Notes: generated by a model from the letters alone, not told the origin. DNA of 64,000 bases from a virus (IMGVR_UViG_3300028840_006004:28627-92626), one strand, 5' to 3'. Counted from the first letter of the stretch, positions 9,736-20,437 are shown. Translations and numbers: made by a program.

Positions 9736-12281
9736 TCTTCTTTATACTTTAAACTAAATGCATTTGTTAATGATTTTGGAGTTTCGTCTATTTCAGCTCC
9801 TCTTACTTTTCTGTTTTCTGCCCATTGCTCTGTGGTGAAATTCTTGTCCCTTATTAACCAGAACGGAATCATGTACATACCCTCAAAGGCATCTTCTTCA
9901 GCCTTCAGACTTTCTGTAATACCGAACCGGCCTAAAGCCTTCAGATATTCGCGTATTTCAGGTCTTCCTGATTTGTACATACTGGCAACTGAATATTTAT
10001 CCACATCACCATAGATCTCATGGTATTTATGCTCTTTTCCTTCACGATCAGTCCAGCCGTACTTTTCAAGATCATCTTCACTAACGACAACCATAGTTTC
10101 TGTGTACAACTCATTTTTACCTCCGAATCCGAGCCCTATTGATTTTTCTCCTGCAACAAAGAAACCTGACTTCATAAGTTCCTTCTGTCTTGTTACAGGA
10201 TCATAATAATAAACATCACCTGCACCGGAATATTCGCCTATATATGGTGAATACTCATTCATGCTGGTAATATCTTGTCTGATGATATCTATTGTACCAC
10301 CTTTACTTGCTTCCATTATAATTTTATCGCCAATATCCTGCTCAGCTGACGGGCCAACTGCAGCTGCAATATAGTTGTCAACTGACCATAATTGCTTTTG
10401 TTCTTGAGTTGAAAGATTTTCTTTTGCCCATTTCTGAAAATCGGGATGACGCATCACTGAACCCCAGTCCATGTGTGCAATGTTATCCAATATAAAACCG
10501 TGTTTTCCGCTTACTTGGATACCAGCATCATATTTAGTCTGAACTTCTCCTACTTTACCAGCAACACCTGGTCCGGATCTTCTATCGATACCACGATCGA
10601 TACCGCCACTGATTGTTCCCTGATGGATTTCAACGAATGTTTCTCCTTGAAGAATTTTAGGATTTTTTGTTAACGCAGTAATAAATTTATCCAGGATATC
10701 ACCCTTGCTTTCTTTTATCAGATAAGGTGATATTCTTTCCTGATAACCATTATCACTCCAGAATTTCATTTCATCAAGTTTGTTACCCTGAGTAGCAACA
10801 TACTCCATTGCTCTGTCAACTTTTCGATCGCTACTCAATGTATATGCGGCAGCATTACCAGCTAAGTAGTCATCAGCTATTTTTACACCTGTACCATCAA
10901 CAACTTTGCGATAAGGTGAAGCGAGAACCGGAAACTCAAATTTACCTGTCTGAGCAAGCCTGATCAGTCTACCTGCAGCATACTTAAATTCTTTTCCTCT
11001 TGGGATTTTATAATATGATGATAGAGCTGTGATCTCATCTCTCATCTGCTCTTCCAAAAAGATTTGTCCTTTTGCATTTGAGGTGATTATTGATTCTTCA
11101 GCATTGGCAAATAGCAAAGAATTTTCTACAAGAAGTCTGTTGGAAAGCAATTTCTCGTACTGGGCTTTTTGTTGTTCAGTAAGAGTTTCATCTGCTTTGA
11201 CAAGATCAATTATTCTTCCAGTGTTTCCGAGCAGGAATTCATCAAATGATTCTATTCCAACCTGGTCCTTGATATCAGAAAGCATTGTAAAAGCATTATT
11301 GTAACCATCTCGTTCTATCTGTGTGGCTTTTCTCAGGTTATAGGCTCTCTCATCAGCTTTGTTATTCAGCATTACTGAACGATTCCTTTGTAAGGTAGGA
11401 TCATTTGGAACATAGTTTTCGTGGAATTGCTGTATCAGGTTTCCAATTTGCTCTGAATCCATTGTAACAACATATCTGTCACCATCTTCTCCGACTTTTG
11501 TTGTGCCATGCATTTTAGCAAGCTCTTCCATTGCTGCATAATATTCTCCAATATCCAGGGCCATCACGTCATCAAAACCATAACCAAGCGGAAGAAGATC
11601 TTGCATCGCTATACGGGCTTCCTTATTCAGATAGAATGGATTTTTATTCTCAGCGATATAATTTAACAACTGTTCACCCTTTAAGTTTTTCACCTCAGGA
11701 TCTTTGCCGTCAATTCCAAGATATGCAAGCGTTGTATTTCTTTCTCTATCAAGTGCAGTAACAAGAGCTTCGCCTTTAAGTACATCATCAGATCTCATAC
11801 GATTTCCAATTGCATCATACAATGGTGTACCTGGTGCCATCTGATAAAGATCACTCTCTTTAAACTCGCTCATTTCTTTTTGAGCCAGAGCGTGATATTG
11901 CTGAACCCTGTTTCTTTCCTGGATAACTTTTGCAGTTGCATTATGGACAGTTCCCTGTTCGTTTTTCCAGAATTCCTGGAAGTTTCCTCCATATTGATCA
12001 AATGTTGCTTGTAATGCAATATTAACATCAGCTTCAGCCAGCTCAATATTTGTCTTCATATTAAAATAATCAGAAACTCGGCTGTCAAAAGCATCAATTT
12101 CTGCAGTAAGATCATTACCCGGTGTTTCGATAAAATCTGAAATATCGAAAGCCTGTTTTTGAACTGCTTGCGATCCTGATTTTTTACTACTTGATTGCCT
12201 CAAGGCTCCTGCTCCTGAAGGAATACTAAGAGCGTATGATCCATGGACCAGACCTGAAGGGCTATTTTGCTGTTGTGCCAT
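9732..12281 (-). CDS. Internal virion (ejection) protein, 849 aa
   Basis: I recognise no catalytic domain. The N-terminal 50 residues are Ser/Gly/Gln-rich and look disordered; the rest is mixed, largely helical and charged. The gene sits between a 323-aa helical protein and the giant protein, with an ATGA overlap to the latter (stop 9732-9734, start 9733-9735). This matches the place of inner-core proteins in short-tailed phages, such as the gp14-gp15-gp16 group of T7. The role as an ejected or channel protein is inferred from position and composition only. Confidence 0.75.
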   Translation of the reverse strand: MAQQQNSPSGLVHGSYALSIPSGAGALRQSSSKKSGSQAVQKQAFDISDFIETPGNDLTAEIDAFDSRVSDYFNMKTNIELAEADVNIALQATFDQYGGNFQEFWKNEQGTVHNATAKVIQERNRVQQYHALAQKEMSEFKESDLYQMAPGTPLYDAIGNRMRSDDVLKGEALVTALDRERNTTLAYLGIDGKDPEVKNLKGEQLLNYIAENKNPFYLNKEARIAMQDLLPLGYGFDDVMALDIGEYYAAMEELAKMHGTTKVGEDGDRYVVTMDSEQIGNLIQQFHENYVPNDPTLQRNRSVMLNNKADERAYNLRKATQIERDGYNNAFTMLSDIKDQVGIESFDEFLLGNTGRIIDLVKADETLTEQQKAQYEKLLSNRLLVENSLLFANAEESIITSNAKGQIFLEEQMRDEITALSSYYKIPRGKEFKYAAGRLIRLAQTGKFEFPVLASPYRKVVDGTGVKIADDYLAGNAAAYTLSSDRKVDRAMEYVATQGNKLDEMKFWSDNGYQERISPYLIKESKGDILDKFITALTKNPKILQGETFVEIHQGTISGGIDRGIDRRSGPGVAGKVGEVQTKYDAGIQVSGKHGFILDNIAHMDWGSVMRHPDFQKWAKENLSTQEQKQLWSVDNYIAAAVGPSAEQDIGDKIIMEASKGGTIDIIRQDITSMNEYSPYIGEYSGAGDVYYYDPVTRQKELMKSGFFVAGEKSIGLGFGGKNELYTETMVVVSEDDLEKYGWTDREGKEHKYHEIYGDVDKYSVASMYKSGRPEIREYLKALGRFGITESLKAEEDAFEGMYMIPFWLIRDKNFTTEQWAENRKVRGAEIDETPKSLTNAFSLKYKEE

Positions 12282-12283
12282 GG

Positions 12284-13255
12284 TTAATATATCGATGGTT
12301 TAACTGATTTTCCTCTTAACATATTTGTTACAATACGCTTCTCTCTATCTGTGAGCTGTTCATAAGGTATGTTAGGCCTAACACCGGGAATACCTTTCTT
12401 AATTTCTTTGTCTGCCTTAATAACTTCTTCGGTGCTGAATGGTATATCGTCAATTTCTTCTTCCTGATCAAGATTAAATTTAGTTGCGTCCTGAGTGTAA
12501 ACATAATCATTCTTGTCAAGTCCGATATTTTTCATTTCTCTGTTCATCACCTCAAAATTAAATAACCCGCTTTCATCCGCTGTTTGATTTTGAGGATGTG
12601 CCGACCTCCAAAGATTATAATCATCAACTTTTTTCATTTTATTAAAATCGTAATCTATAAGCTTTTGGCGTTCAGAAAGTCCTTTTATTCCAAGCTCCGC
12701 ACTCAAGCGATTAGCAGCGTCCCTTGAAATAATATTCGACACATTTGCAATCCTGCCGGTAAAGTCTGACAGAGCTTTGGATTTCATTCCAGCCCTGGCT
12801 CCTTTAGCGCGAAATTCCATTTCTGCATCTTTAGCAGCCATTTGAGTATTTACAAGGTCTGCTTTCATTCCAGCTTCAAAGTTAAGCTGAGCTTCAGTAT
12901 CCCTTCTTTGAACATCAAGCTTTGCCTGTTGCTCATCAATCGCTGCTACGCCTTTCTGGAACCCTGCGATCAGACTTGCTCCAACATCCTGACCTGTTTC
13001 TCTTGAAAACTTCAGGTTTGTCAAAAGAGCTTTGTTCAGATCTTTCATTGCTTCTCTTCTCACATCAATACCGGTAAGGCTGATTGTGCGGGGAGTCATT
13101 CTGGCTGGTGGCTCATATTTGACTTGATTGGCAAGATTTGTTTGGCCCAGATAATCACCTATGCCAAGAGCGGTCTGGAGTGTTGCTCCAGCTAATGTAG
13201 CATCCTTGCTATATTTCTCATAGTCTTTAAAAATATCTTCGTATTTACGTGCCAT
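12284..13255 (-). CDS. Internal virion protein, helical, 323 aa
   Basis: The product is Ala/Lys/Gln/Glu-rich and mostly helical, with a likely coiled coil around residues 90-190 where Ala repeats alternate with charged residues. The tail contains the acidic stretch QEEEIDDIPF. There is no signal peptide. It lies 11 bases after the 107-aa gene and 2 bases before the 849-aa gene, in the tail/core operon. Size and composition resemble the small core proteins of podoviruses; function is inferred. Confidence 0.7.
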   Translation of the reverse strand: MARKYEDIFKDYEKYSKDATLAGATLQTALGIGDYLGQTNLANQVKYEPPARMTPRTISLTGIDVRREAMKDLNKALLTNLKFSRETGQDVGASLIAGFQKGVAAIDEQQAKLDVQRRDTEAQLNFEAGMKADLVNTQMAAKDAEMEFRAKGARAGMKSKALSDFTGRIANVSNIISRDAANRLSAELGIKGLSERQKLIDYDFNKMKKVDDYNLWRSAHPQNQTADESGLFNFEVMNREMKNIGLDKNDYVYTQDATKFNLDQEEEIDDIPFSTEEVIKADKEIKKGIPGVRPNIPYEQLTDREKRIVTNMLRGKSVKPSIY

Positions 13256-13266
13256 AACGGTATTTT

Positions 13267-13590
13267 TTATGCTGTTTCTTCTTCTACAAGCTCTTCATCA
13301 GGTTCAGGTTCTTTAACCTGCTTGGTTCCCATATTCATTAATCCACCAAGAGCAACGGTGAATTGTCCAGTTCCCATTAAACCTCTTTTGAGCTTTTCGT
13401 TTTCATCAATTATGTTACTATGAACCTGTTCGTTTAATGAAGCAACCTGGTTGCCGAACAGACCTGCATTTCTCAACGATATCGGATCTGGAGAGAATGT
13501 TTTGTGCGTTTCGGTTACATTCTTAGTACCAATCGCTCCAGCAGCTATTTCTGCAGCTGTTCCTACTGCCTGTGTTATTAATCCTATCAT
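13267..13590 (-). CDS. Small internal virion protein, 107 aa
   Basis: The N-terminal 20 residues (MIGLITQAVGTAAEIAAGAI) form a Gly/Ala-rich hydrophobic helix of glycine-zipper type, and a second hydrophobic patch (FTVALGGLMNMG) lies near residue 78. The C-terminus is very acidic (EPEPDEELVEEE). The start overlaps the stop of the 1550-aa gene by 4 bases. A short amphipathic protein at the head of the core-protein run suggests a membrane-inserting ejection component, but nothing in the sequence proves it. Confidence 0.65.
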   Translation of the reverse strand: MIGLITQAVGTAAEIAAGAIGTKNVTETHKTFSPDPISLRNAGLFGNQVASLNEQVHSNIIDENEKLKRGLMGTGQFTVALGGLMNMGTKQVKEPEPDEELVEEETA

Positions 13591-16500
13591 ACAAAACTCT
13601 GTTTAAATTGTGTAAAGATATCGCTGATATAAAATTTAGAATTACCTCTGAAATATAAGCTTATTTTTATCCACTTTCCGCGGAAAACACTGTCATCTTC
13701 ATAATATTCATCATCACTATCTTCTATTTCTCTGATAATCGGTGTATACCAAGCGCCTTCTTGCCATTCGCTATCTTTCCAAAAATCGCTACTATCCTCG
13801 CTGAACGTGTAAGTGCCGGTTTGAAGTTCGGTTTCGTATTCAATACGATCAAGTACCTGATGAGGAGAATGAATCTCTATGCTTTCAAATATTTTCGTCA
13901 ATGCAGATGTGTTCTCTTTTTCTGTATTACCATTAACAATGAATGATAAAGTATTTAGCTTGCTTTGACCATAAAAAGTTGGCAATGCATTTTCAGCATC
14001 ATTTTTATAAACATCGTGGGAAGAAGCTCCATTTCCATTTAAGGTCATCAGCTGACCTTTTTTAAACTTAATGAAAGTCGAAGATATGTCGTCAGAGGTT
14101 CCGATAAAGAAACTCAGTCCTTCACTGAAAATCAAATTCTGAGATGACTCTCCATTAATGAAAGAAAAATACACCTCATCGTAATCCTCATTATAACCGA
14201 GCGAAATTCCGTTCATATCCATCGGAGTAGTTCTATTTTCATTCAGTGTAGCAATAATTTCTTTTAGCTCTTTTTCTATCATCAGGGTCTTTGACAACTG
14301 GTTTACTTTTGGTGTAGTAGCACCAGTAGTGGTTCTCTCAATCGATATCCTGGCAATCATCTCATATTTGGTATCAACGATATAAATCGCATCTTTTGTT
14401 TTCAGGAAACCATGCCAGTCTTGTAAACCATAATAAGCTAACGGGACAGCTTCATCTGAGAGATATATTAATGAATCATCGTATTGCAGATTTTCAGTTA
14501 TTTTCTTCTGACCAACCGAGTGACGCATGATTGCTTCATTTCTGATTGTGATAAGAAATCCATACAATTCCTCGATACGTACAATTTCTCCATAATTAGT
14601 TTCAAAATCCTCTTTGTTTTTGATGTCCATGGACCGGTACCCATCACGGAAAGAATCTACTATTCTACGTTCAGAAAAAGCGATTCTGGTTTTCTTATTC
14701 TGAGAATCAAATGGAAGATCAGTATCTACTCCAATAGCTTCAACATAAGCATCAGTCTTGTTATACCCATCATTAATATTAACAGATTCGACCAAGTCTT
14801 GCAGTTGGGATGAAGAGAATATCCATGAGAGCGGATCCAGTGAATCTGCTACTTGAGGAAAAAATGTGTAGATTACATCGCTTCCGTCTTCATTGGTGAT
14901 CTCAAGAACTGATCTTAACGAAACATTTCTTCTGTTCTGAGTAAACATACCATACATTATTCCATGACCATAAGCTGCATCAAGCAGGTATGCGCTTTTC
15001 AAATATTCTTTCTCTGAAAATACACCGGTATCCTGGAATACTTTCCTGTACCATGAACGAAAACCATTGGAAGCGTATCCGGAATCAGTATTATCATCAT
15101 AATCTACTTGATGGGACATTCTGAACCAGGACATTGATTTAAAGTTATCGCCTTTATACAGCGTTTTCTCAATATCAGTATCATCTATTTTGATCATATT
15201 AGAAATAGACCAATACCTCGAGTATTTTGGATTATATGCATTAAGCGAATTGTTGAAGAAATCAGCTCCACGAGGATCATCTTTATAAACTCTGACCATA
15301 TAGGATTTTCCATCTTCGTAAACAATACGTCCTTCATTGACAATCACACCCATATAAGCTGGAGTCTGATAAGATCTGTTATAGTGCACCAGTGCAAAGG
15401 ATCCTTCGACCGCACCAACTGGTGCAGCGCAAGTATGGATCAATCTTCCTTCAAGCGTATAATATCCTCGTTTTCCCTGGATATTGTATTCTTTACCATC
15501 TTCAGCGTATGAAGAGAATTTGCCTCTTCCTTTATGAACTCCTTTTTCGATATTATATATACGAACTGAATGATATTCCGGAATAAATGAAGGCGGAAGT
15601 GATTCAGGCGGAATTTCATAAGGGCCGTCACTGGCACAGACTGGTCTTACCCAGTTATCACCATCTCTGACTGACATAGGAAATTCGTAAACTCCTCTTT
15701 CCTGACTGTAAACTTCCATTGTAAGAACTTCAGCCCAATATGGTCCTGCTGATGGAGATCCACCTGGCTCAAAATCATCAATTGTTTCACGCTGAATTAT
15801 AACTTTAATACAAACCCAAATTTTACCGGCATGAGTAACAAAACTGTCCAGGTTCGCATTATATGGCAATGTATAAACTCCACTTCCGATTGGCTTTGCT
15901 ATTGCAGGAACATAATCACTACCTTCTGTCCATGCCAAAAGACCAATATAATCAGTCGGACAACCTGCAATCCACTCTAATGGATTTTTCTGGCTTACAC
16001 CTCCAGCTGTTAATGCCTCAATTTCTTTATAAATAAATGTATTGAATGTTGCAGGCTCCAGAGAAGTTCCACTGCCAATTTCAAATACGCGAGTTCTCGA
16101 AGGTTTTAAATGCACATGTTCATTTCCCTGGGGAGTTAATCCATAAGTTCCCTGAGAATAATCAGGATAGTCTATTCTCCGATAAATTTCCAACCAGTAA
16201 TCACTACCGCTTTGAGTGAGGTGATCTTCTTCAGTCATAAAGTCTGGTGAAAATATCGCAAAATGATCATCAGATATTTTTAATCGTGTATCAATTGCTT
16301 CCTGGACTGTAAGATTAACGCCTGCGTCACCTTCAGTACCAGTATCATTGCTATCCTGAATTGCTGCAGGAACATCAACAGCAAGTGAATATTCCCATTT
16401 TGGCCTTTCTTTACCAGTAAGCAGATCTTCTATAAAATCAGGAACAGCTGAAGTAAATTCAGAACGTTCATTACCGTTGTCATTATAAACAGCGTGAGGA

Positions 16501-18239
16501 AATATGTACTTAGTTTCACTCAATGGATATTGTTGATTCTCGATAACGTGATTTATCTTGAATACAGGAACATGGTAAGCACCATTTTCGTCTTCAGAAG
16601 CAAACCATAAGTCTTGCTGATTGTAATACCAGCATTGTTTACCATTATTTTTACCAGTAACTTCCTTCAAGGTTTTACGATTTTGACTAAGCCTTATACC
16701 GTTTGCTGTTTTTTCCAGCATACCATCATAGAGCATATTTACGATACGTTCACCACGCAGGATGTAAATACCCCTTATTTTAGTATACCTACTGTCCGAA
16801 TTGATGAGATCTACTGCTTCCTTGATCCTGGCTTTAACTCCAATAATATTGATCTCTTTGTTAGGAAGGTATGGCCGAAATAAACCTTTAATATTTGTCG
16901 TACCGTATTTTTCATCTTTTCCTTTTACAGGATATGCGTCTGTTATCGTTCCATCACTCAGTAAGAACTTGGCTGCAAATGGATATATTTCCTGATCGAA
17001 ATAACCCAGGTACTTATAAATATTTGCCGGATCCTGGTAAGTCATCAACTCAGTCCTCGAAAGATTGACAATATCATTATAACTCGCTCTGGATACTTCG
17101 TTTCCTTCGTGAGATGATAATGTAATTAATTGCGCAAGCTCTTCAAAAATGGTCTTATCGTAAACATTCGCCTTTAGGTTGGCTTTCCAGATCCGTGAAT
17201 TGTAAAAACAGTGATCACCACTGATTCTTTCCTTCAGGTATAAATTGTAAAGCGTACCTGCATCCAGGATAACGGTATCTTCATTACCGGTTATCTCGAT
17301 CTCGAGTGTATCGCCATCGATGAAATGATCCTGGGCCACCTCATATTCTTCATGGAAGAGATTTCCATCTCCATTCCCAAAGAACCGCATAATACCAACT
17401 GATACATATTTATAGTCTTCATCGATATTTGAAAGATTCAGAACAATCTTTTTATTGGTATAGTTAATGTTGTCATCGGAATCTTTATCAAGTTCACCGT
17501 ATGTATCTGTGATCGAATCGCCATAAGCTACGCTTATTGGAAAAGACTCGGTACCATATTCAGTACGATCGAATGAGGCTGTTTTGTAGGCAAAGAAAAT
17601 ATGGTATTGCCCGGGACGTAATGTTCCTCCTCTTGGAACGGAAACATCTTCTATCTTCGGAGGATCCAGAGAATATAGAACATGGTTGATTTTTCCATCA
17701 AAATCACTTGCCGTGTAAACAAAATCATTTATGGTGCCATCAATTCTGAAGCCAGAGTTGACTGCTTTATCCATATTTACCCCATCACAGAGGTAAAGAT
17801 TTACACTTTCATCAAAGGCATCATCGATAATAAGTTTTAATTTCGATTGAGCAGTGTATCCAAAAAGTTCGGTCCGGAAGTCAATTCTTGATATTGGTTT
17901 TGCCAGGGAATAATTCTTCAGTGCGCGATATTCATCCGAAAACCCATCGGTTCCATTTATCCACTGATTAGGGTATGGATAGCACCCGATTTCAGTATTA
18001 GTGCCATCAGAGCTAACCAAATAAACTATTCCACGATGTTCTTCGGCTGCTACTACAGTAAAACCTTCACCAATCTCAAAGAGCTTCTCGTTACCGAGTT
18101 TTGATGAAACGACAAATCCCTGACCTCTTTTATTGTATATACGAATATTGTGAGTAGGAAATACCCAGTTATCAGGCTTCACATGATTATAAGCAAGATC
18201 AGCAACGATACCTTTTATGAATGCGTTGTTCTGTTTCAT
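13587..18239 (-). CDS. Large tail nozzle/muzzle-like protein, 1550 aa
   Basis: A long protein rich in aromatic and acidic residues and short beta strands, with many repeats of YxxGY and DGxxY type. No enzyme motif was found. It follows the lysozyme and connector genes and precedes the internal core proteins, the position of the tail nozzle (T7 gp12 type) or the crAss-phage 'muzzle' protein, and its length fits the latter. Both ends are coupled to neighbours by 4-base overlaps. The nozzle assignment is inferred from position and length; a very large receptor-binding or tail-fibre protein is the alternative. Confidence 0.7.
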   Translation of the reverse strand: MKQNNAFIKGIVADLAYNHVKPDNWVFPTHNIRIYNKRGQGFVVSSKLGNEKLFEIGEGFTVVAAEEHRGIVYLVSSDGTNTEIGCYPYPNQWINGTDGFSDEYRALKNYSLAKPISRIDFRTELFGYTAQSKLKLIIDDAFDESVNLYLCDGVNMDKAVNSGFRIDGTINDFVYTASDFDGKINHVLYSLDPPKIEDVSVPRGGTLRPGQYHIFFAYKTASFDRTEYGTESFPISVAYGDSITDTYGELDKDSDDNINYTNKKIVLNLSNIDEDYKYVSVGIMRFFGNGDGNLFHEEYEVAQDHFIDGDTLEIEITGNEDTVILDAGTLYNLYLKERISGDHCFYNSRIWKANLKANVYDKTIFEELAQLITLSSHEGNEVSRASYNDIVNLSRTELMTYQDPANIYKYLGYFDQEIYPFAAKFLLSDGTITDAYPVKGKDEKYGTTNIKGLFRPYLPNKEINIIGVKARIKEAVDLINSDSRYTKIRGIYILRGERIVNMLYDGMLEKTANGIRLSQNRKTLKEVTGKNNGKQCWYYNQQDLWFASEDENGAYHVPVFKINHVIENQQYPLSETKYIFPHAVYNDNGNERSEFTSAVPDFIEDLLTGKERPKWEYSLAVDVPAAIQDSNDTGTEGDAGVNLTVQEAIDTRLKISDDHFAIFSPDFMTEEDHLTQSGSDYWLEIYRRIDYPDYSQGTYGLTPQGNEHVHLKPSRTRVFEIGSGTSLEPATFNTFIYKEIEALTAGGVSQKNPLEWIAGCPTDYIGLLAWTEGSDYVPAIAKPIGSGVYTLPYNANLDSFVTHAGKIWVCIKVIIQRETIDDFEPGGSPSAGPYWAEVLTMEVYSQERGVYEFPMSVRDGDNWVRPVCASDGPYEIPPESLPPSFIPEYHSVRIYNIEKGVHKGRGKFSSYAEDGKEYNIQGKRGYYTLEGRLIHTCAAPVGAVEGSFALVHYNRSYQTPAYMGVIVNEGRIVYEDGKSYMVRVYKDDPRGADFFNNSLNAYNPKYSRYWSISNMIKIDDTDIEKTLYKGDNFKSMSWFRMSHQVDYDDNTDSGYASNGFRSWYRKVFQDTGVFSEKEYLKSAYLLDAAYGHGIMYGMFTQNRRNVSLRSVLEITNEDGSDVIYTFFPQVADSLDPLSWIFSSSQLQDLVESVNINDGYNKTDAYVEAIGVDTDLPFDSQNKKTRIAFSERRIVDSFRDGYRSMDIKNKEDFETNYGEIVRIEELYGFLITIRNEAIMRHSVGQKKITENLQYDDSLIYLSDEAVPLAYYGLQDWHGFLKTKDAIYIVDTKYEMIARISIERTTTGATTPKVNQLSKTLMIEKELKEIIATLNENRTTPMDMNGISLGYNEDYDEVYFSFINGESSQNLIFSEGLSFFIGTSDDISSTFIKFKKGQLMTLNGNGASSHDVYKNDAENALPTFYGQSKLNTLSFIVNGNTEKENTSALTKIFESIEIHSPHQVLDRIEYETELQTGTYTFSEDSSDFWKDSEWQEGAWYTPIIREIEDSDDEYYEDDSVFRGKWIKISLYFRGNSKFYISDIFTQFKQSFV

Positions 18240-19201
18240 CCTGTAAGTAAATCTTTAATTTTTCGCATATAGCCACCTTCATCAAATTCGACCTCTTGTC
18301 CAGGTTCAGCCATGAATAATCGTTGTTCATTTTTCCTTCTTCTGACTAGTCCGCGTAATCTCTCACCAGAACCATAAACAAATCCTTTCTGAGGGTCAAA
18401 TGCTTCAACATTAAATTCTTCCATGTTTCCTTCAAGCAATGCTTTCCGTGCATTTGATTTATACCAGCTTTCAGGACTTACGTTATAAAGCATTGAAACC
18501 AATGCAGCACGTTGGTTGTAATTTAACTTACCTCCAAGGGCATCGTTGATCTTGTCAACCTCATTTATCCTCATTGACAAATCCCGGTTAAGCCTATCGA
18601 GAGCTTCTTCTTCAGTTATGGTAAAACCCTCTTTAATATCATCATAATTTAAGCTGGTAGATCCATAACCTATTGAAACAATCCCTCTCTCCTTTTCCTT
18701 TTCAGTAGCATAGTAAGCATTAGGACGGAACAACTCGTGTTTTTTGATGTAGTCAGTAGCAATTTTACGCATATACTCATCTTCCCTGGCTTTGATCAAT
18801 TGCTCTCTTTCAAGCGCCTCCTTAGTTGGTATTTTTGGTTTAGGCAATACCTCAATCGGAGGACTCGGCACAATTGGATTAGGATCATAATCTTCTTCAG
18901 CTGAAGGGTCGATTATTTCTTGCACTTGGTTTTCTGGCTCAGTTTTTTTAACCGGCTCTGGCTTTGGTGTTTTTTCAATGATTTCATTGTTTCTTTTTAA
19001 TTCATTAACTTTTTCGTTTGTAATTGCACCGATGGTATTATCAAGCTGTAACATTCTTTCCTCAGAAATGGTAGAGATGATATCTTCACCAACCCTGTTC
19101 CATAAACTATTGGTTATGGTTTCCCTGGCTACATCTTCGGTTACACCGGTTATATCTTTATCAACAGGAATTATTCCTGATTCTTCAAACAGAGGTGGCA
19201 T
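18236..19201 (-). CDS. Virion-associated GH24-type lysozyme, 321 aa
   Basis: Residues 1-140 form a non-catalytic region with a Pro/Glu-rich linker. Residues about 145-300 match the phage lysozyme (GH24) fold: catalytic Glu156 in KKHELF, GIVSIGYGS (173-181), NQRAALVSMLYNV (229-241) and GLVRRRKNE near the end. GH24 enzymes cleave peptidoglycan beta-1,4 bonds. Its place inside the tail operon, away from the holin-like genes, suggests a tail lysozyme used at entry rather than the release endolysin. The position usually held by catalytic Asp reads Ala165 (AYYATE), with a charged insertion after it, so activity is uncertain. Confidence 0.85.
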   Translation of the reverse strand: MPPLFEESGIIPVDKDITGVTEDVARETITNSLWNRVGEDIISTISEERMLQLDNTIGAITNEKVNELKRNNEIIEKTPKPEPVKKTEPENQVQEIIDPSAEEDYDPNPIVPSPPIEVLPKPKIPTKEALEREQLIKAREDEYMRKIATDYIKKHELFRPNAYYATEKEKERGIVSIGYGSTSLNYDDIKEGFTITEEEALDRLNRDLSMRINEVDKINDALGGKLNYNQRAALVSMLYNVSPESWYKSNARKALLEGNMEEFNVEAFDPQKGFVYGSGERLRGLVRRRKNEQRLFMAEPGQEVEFDEGGYMRKIKDLLTG

Positions 19202-19820
19202 TGTTTGTGTATTTATGTGCTAATGGTTGAAATCCGATTTTGGGTATCTCGTCACCCATTATAATGGTCATGTCAGCAAACTCTTGCGCTCCCCAATCTC
19301 TAACATCTGCTTTTGGAGCCTGGATCATACCATCAAAACGTTGTTCCCAAGTGTTGTAGGTTGATAGGTTGATTCCTGACTGAGTATAAAGACTCTCGGC
19401 CTTGAATCCATTCAACTGGCAGAGTGTAACACAAGCAATGAAGTGTGTTTCGTGGATATAAGGGATACAGGTTTTGGTATTCATTGGAGTGCCAATATAA
19501 TTTACCCAAATCACGTCACCCTCGAAATTATACAAATTTTTTACAACATTCCCTTGTCGATTGTATCTTACCCTCACATTATTATTATTCTTATCGAACA
19601 CATCCAATAATTTGTAAAGGTTATCAGGAAGATAAAACTTGCTATTATTAACCACATTGAGAGGAATTTCCATGTATTTCCACATCGCATCAGGATCAGC
19701 AATATAAAGAGTTTCTATTTGCTGACACCAACGGTAGACCATGGCTTCATCCCATTTTTTATCCGGGAACTGATCTTCCAGTTCTCGCAAAACTGCTTCA
19801 TGTGTTATATAACTCGGCAT
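19185..19820 (-). CDS. Head-tail connector/tail-tube candidate, 211 aa
   Basis: The N-terminal half is helical and Trp-rich (DKKWDEAMVYRWCQQIETLY); the C-terminal half is beta-rich with NYIGTPMNTKTCIPYIHETH. I cannot assign a family with certainty, but a helical start followed by a beta domain, just before the lysozyme and nozzle genes, is the usual place of a ring or stopper protein in short-tailed phages. It overlaps the lysozyme start by 17 bases and touches the upstream gene at 19820. Confidence 0.6.
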   Translation of the reverse strand: MPSYITHEAVLRELEDQFPDKKWDEAMVYRWCQQIETLYIADPDAMWKYMEIPLNVVNNSKFYLPDNLYKLLDVFDKNNNNVRVRYNRQGNVVKNLYNFEGDVIWVNYIGTPMNTKTCIPYIHETHFIACVTLCQLNGFKAESLYTQSGINLSTYNTWEQRFDGMIQAPKADVRDWGAQEFADMTIIMGDEIPKIGFQPLAHKYTNNATSV

Positions 19821-20437
19821 TATTTCTGTTTTTTAAGTATCGTATACCATTCTTTGCTAAAGATCATTCGCTCTTTTTCAATCTTATGAGAAATCATTCC
19901 TGACATCAGTGGTGTATAAAAAGCATCGATTCTCATTACCCGGTGATGAACCCTCTTTTTGATGGCCCTGGGAAATAAGATAATCGGTGAAATTGCTACC
20001 CTGATTACAGGATAAATCCCTCTAAGCTTTCTAAAATACTTATAAGGGACATTTCCCAATTTTCTATGTGTTGGAAGCTGTGTAATATGCATTGACATGA
20101 AGGAGTTATAAAAAAGGATCCTGTTACCCTTGAGTAACTGATCAAGCAGGATCCTGACTAACACTCTGGCATAAATACCAATTATTACTCTCCTTACCTG
20201 TCTGTACCTTACACTATCACGCTTCAATCGTTTATTGTTACGCGACAAAACCTTTTCCATGAATAAATGGAACCGGTTATTAAAATCTTCCGTTTCAAAG
20301 AACTCTTTATCAATAATATTTTTTTCGATCGCACCATCCTGTTCCGTCAACCTGAGCTTTTTTCGCTTATCCTTAATATATACTATTCCTTTAGGATGAT
20401 CCGCCGTATCTTTTATCAATTCGCCGTTTAGTTTCAT
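19820..20437 (-). CDS. Basic structural protein of unknown function, 205 aa
   Basis: Strongly basic (many Lys/Arg, for example RDSVRYRQVRRVIIGIYARV), with a hydrophobic central helix, VRVAISPIILFPRAIKKRVHH. The start at 20437 overlaps the upstream gene by 47 bases and no later Met keeps the protein intact, so the overlap seems real. It lies within the connector cluster, so a virion role is likely. Function is unknown. Confidence 0.6.
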   Translation of the reverse strand: MKLNGELIKDTADHPKGIVYIKDKRKKLRLTEQDGAIEKNIIDKEFFETEDFNNRFHLFMEKVLSRNNKRLKRDSVRYRQVRRVIIGIYARVLVRILLDQLLKGNRILFYNSFMSMHITQLPTHRKLGNVPYKYFRKLRGIYPVIRVAISPIILFPRAIKKRVHHRVMRIDAFYTPLMSGMISHKIEKERMIFSKEWYTILKKQK

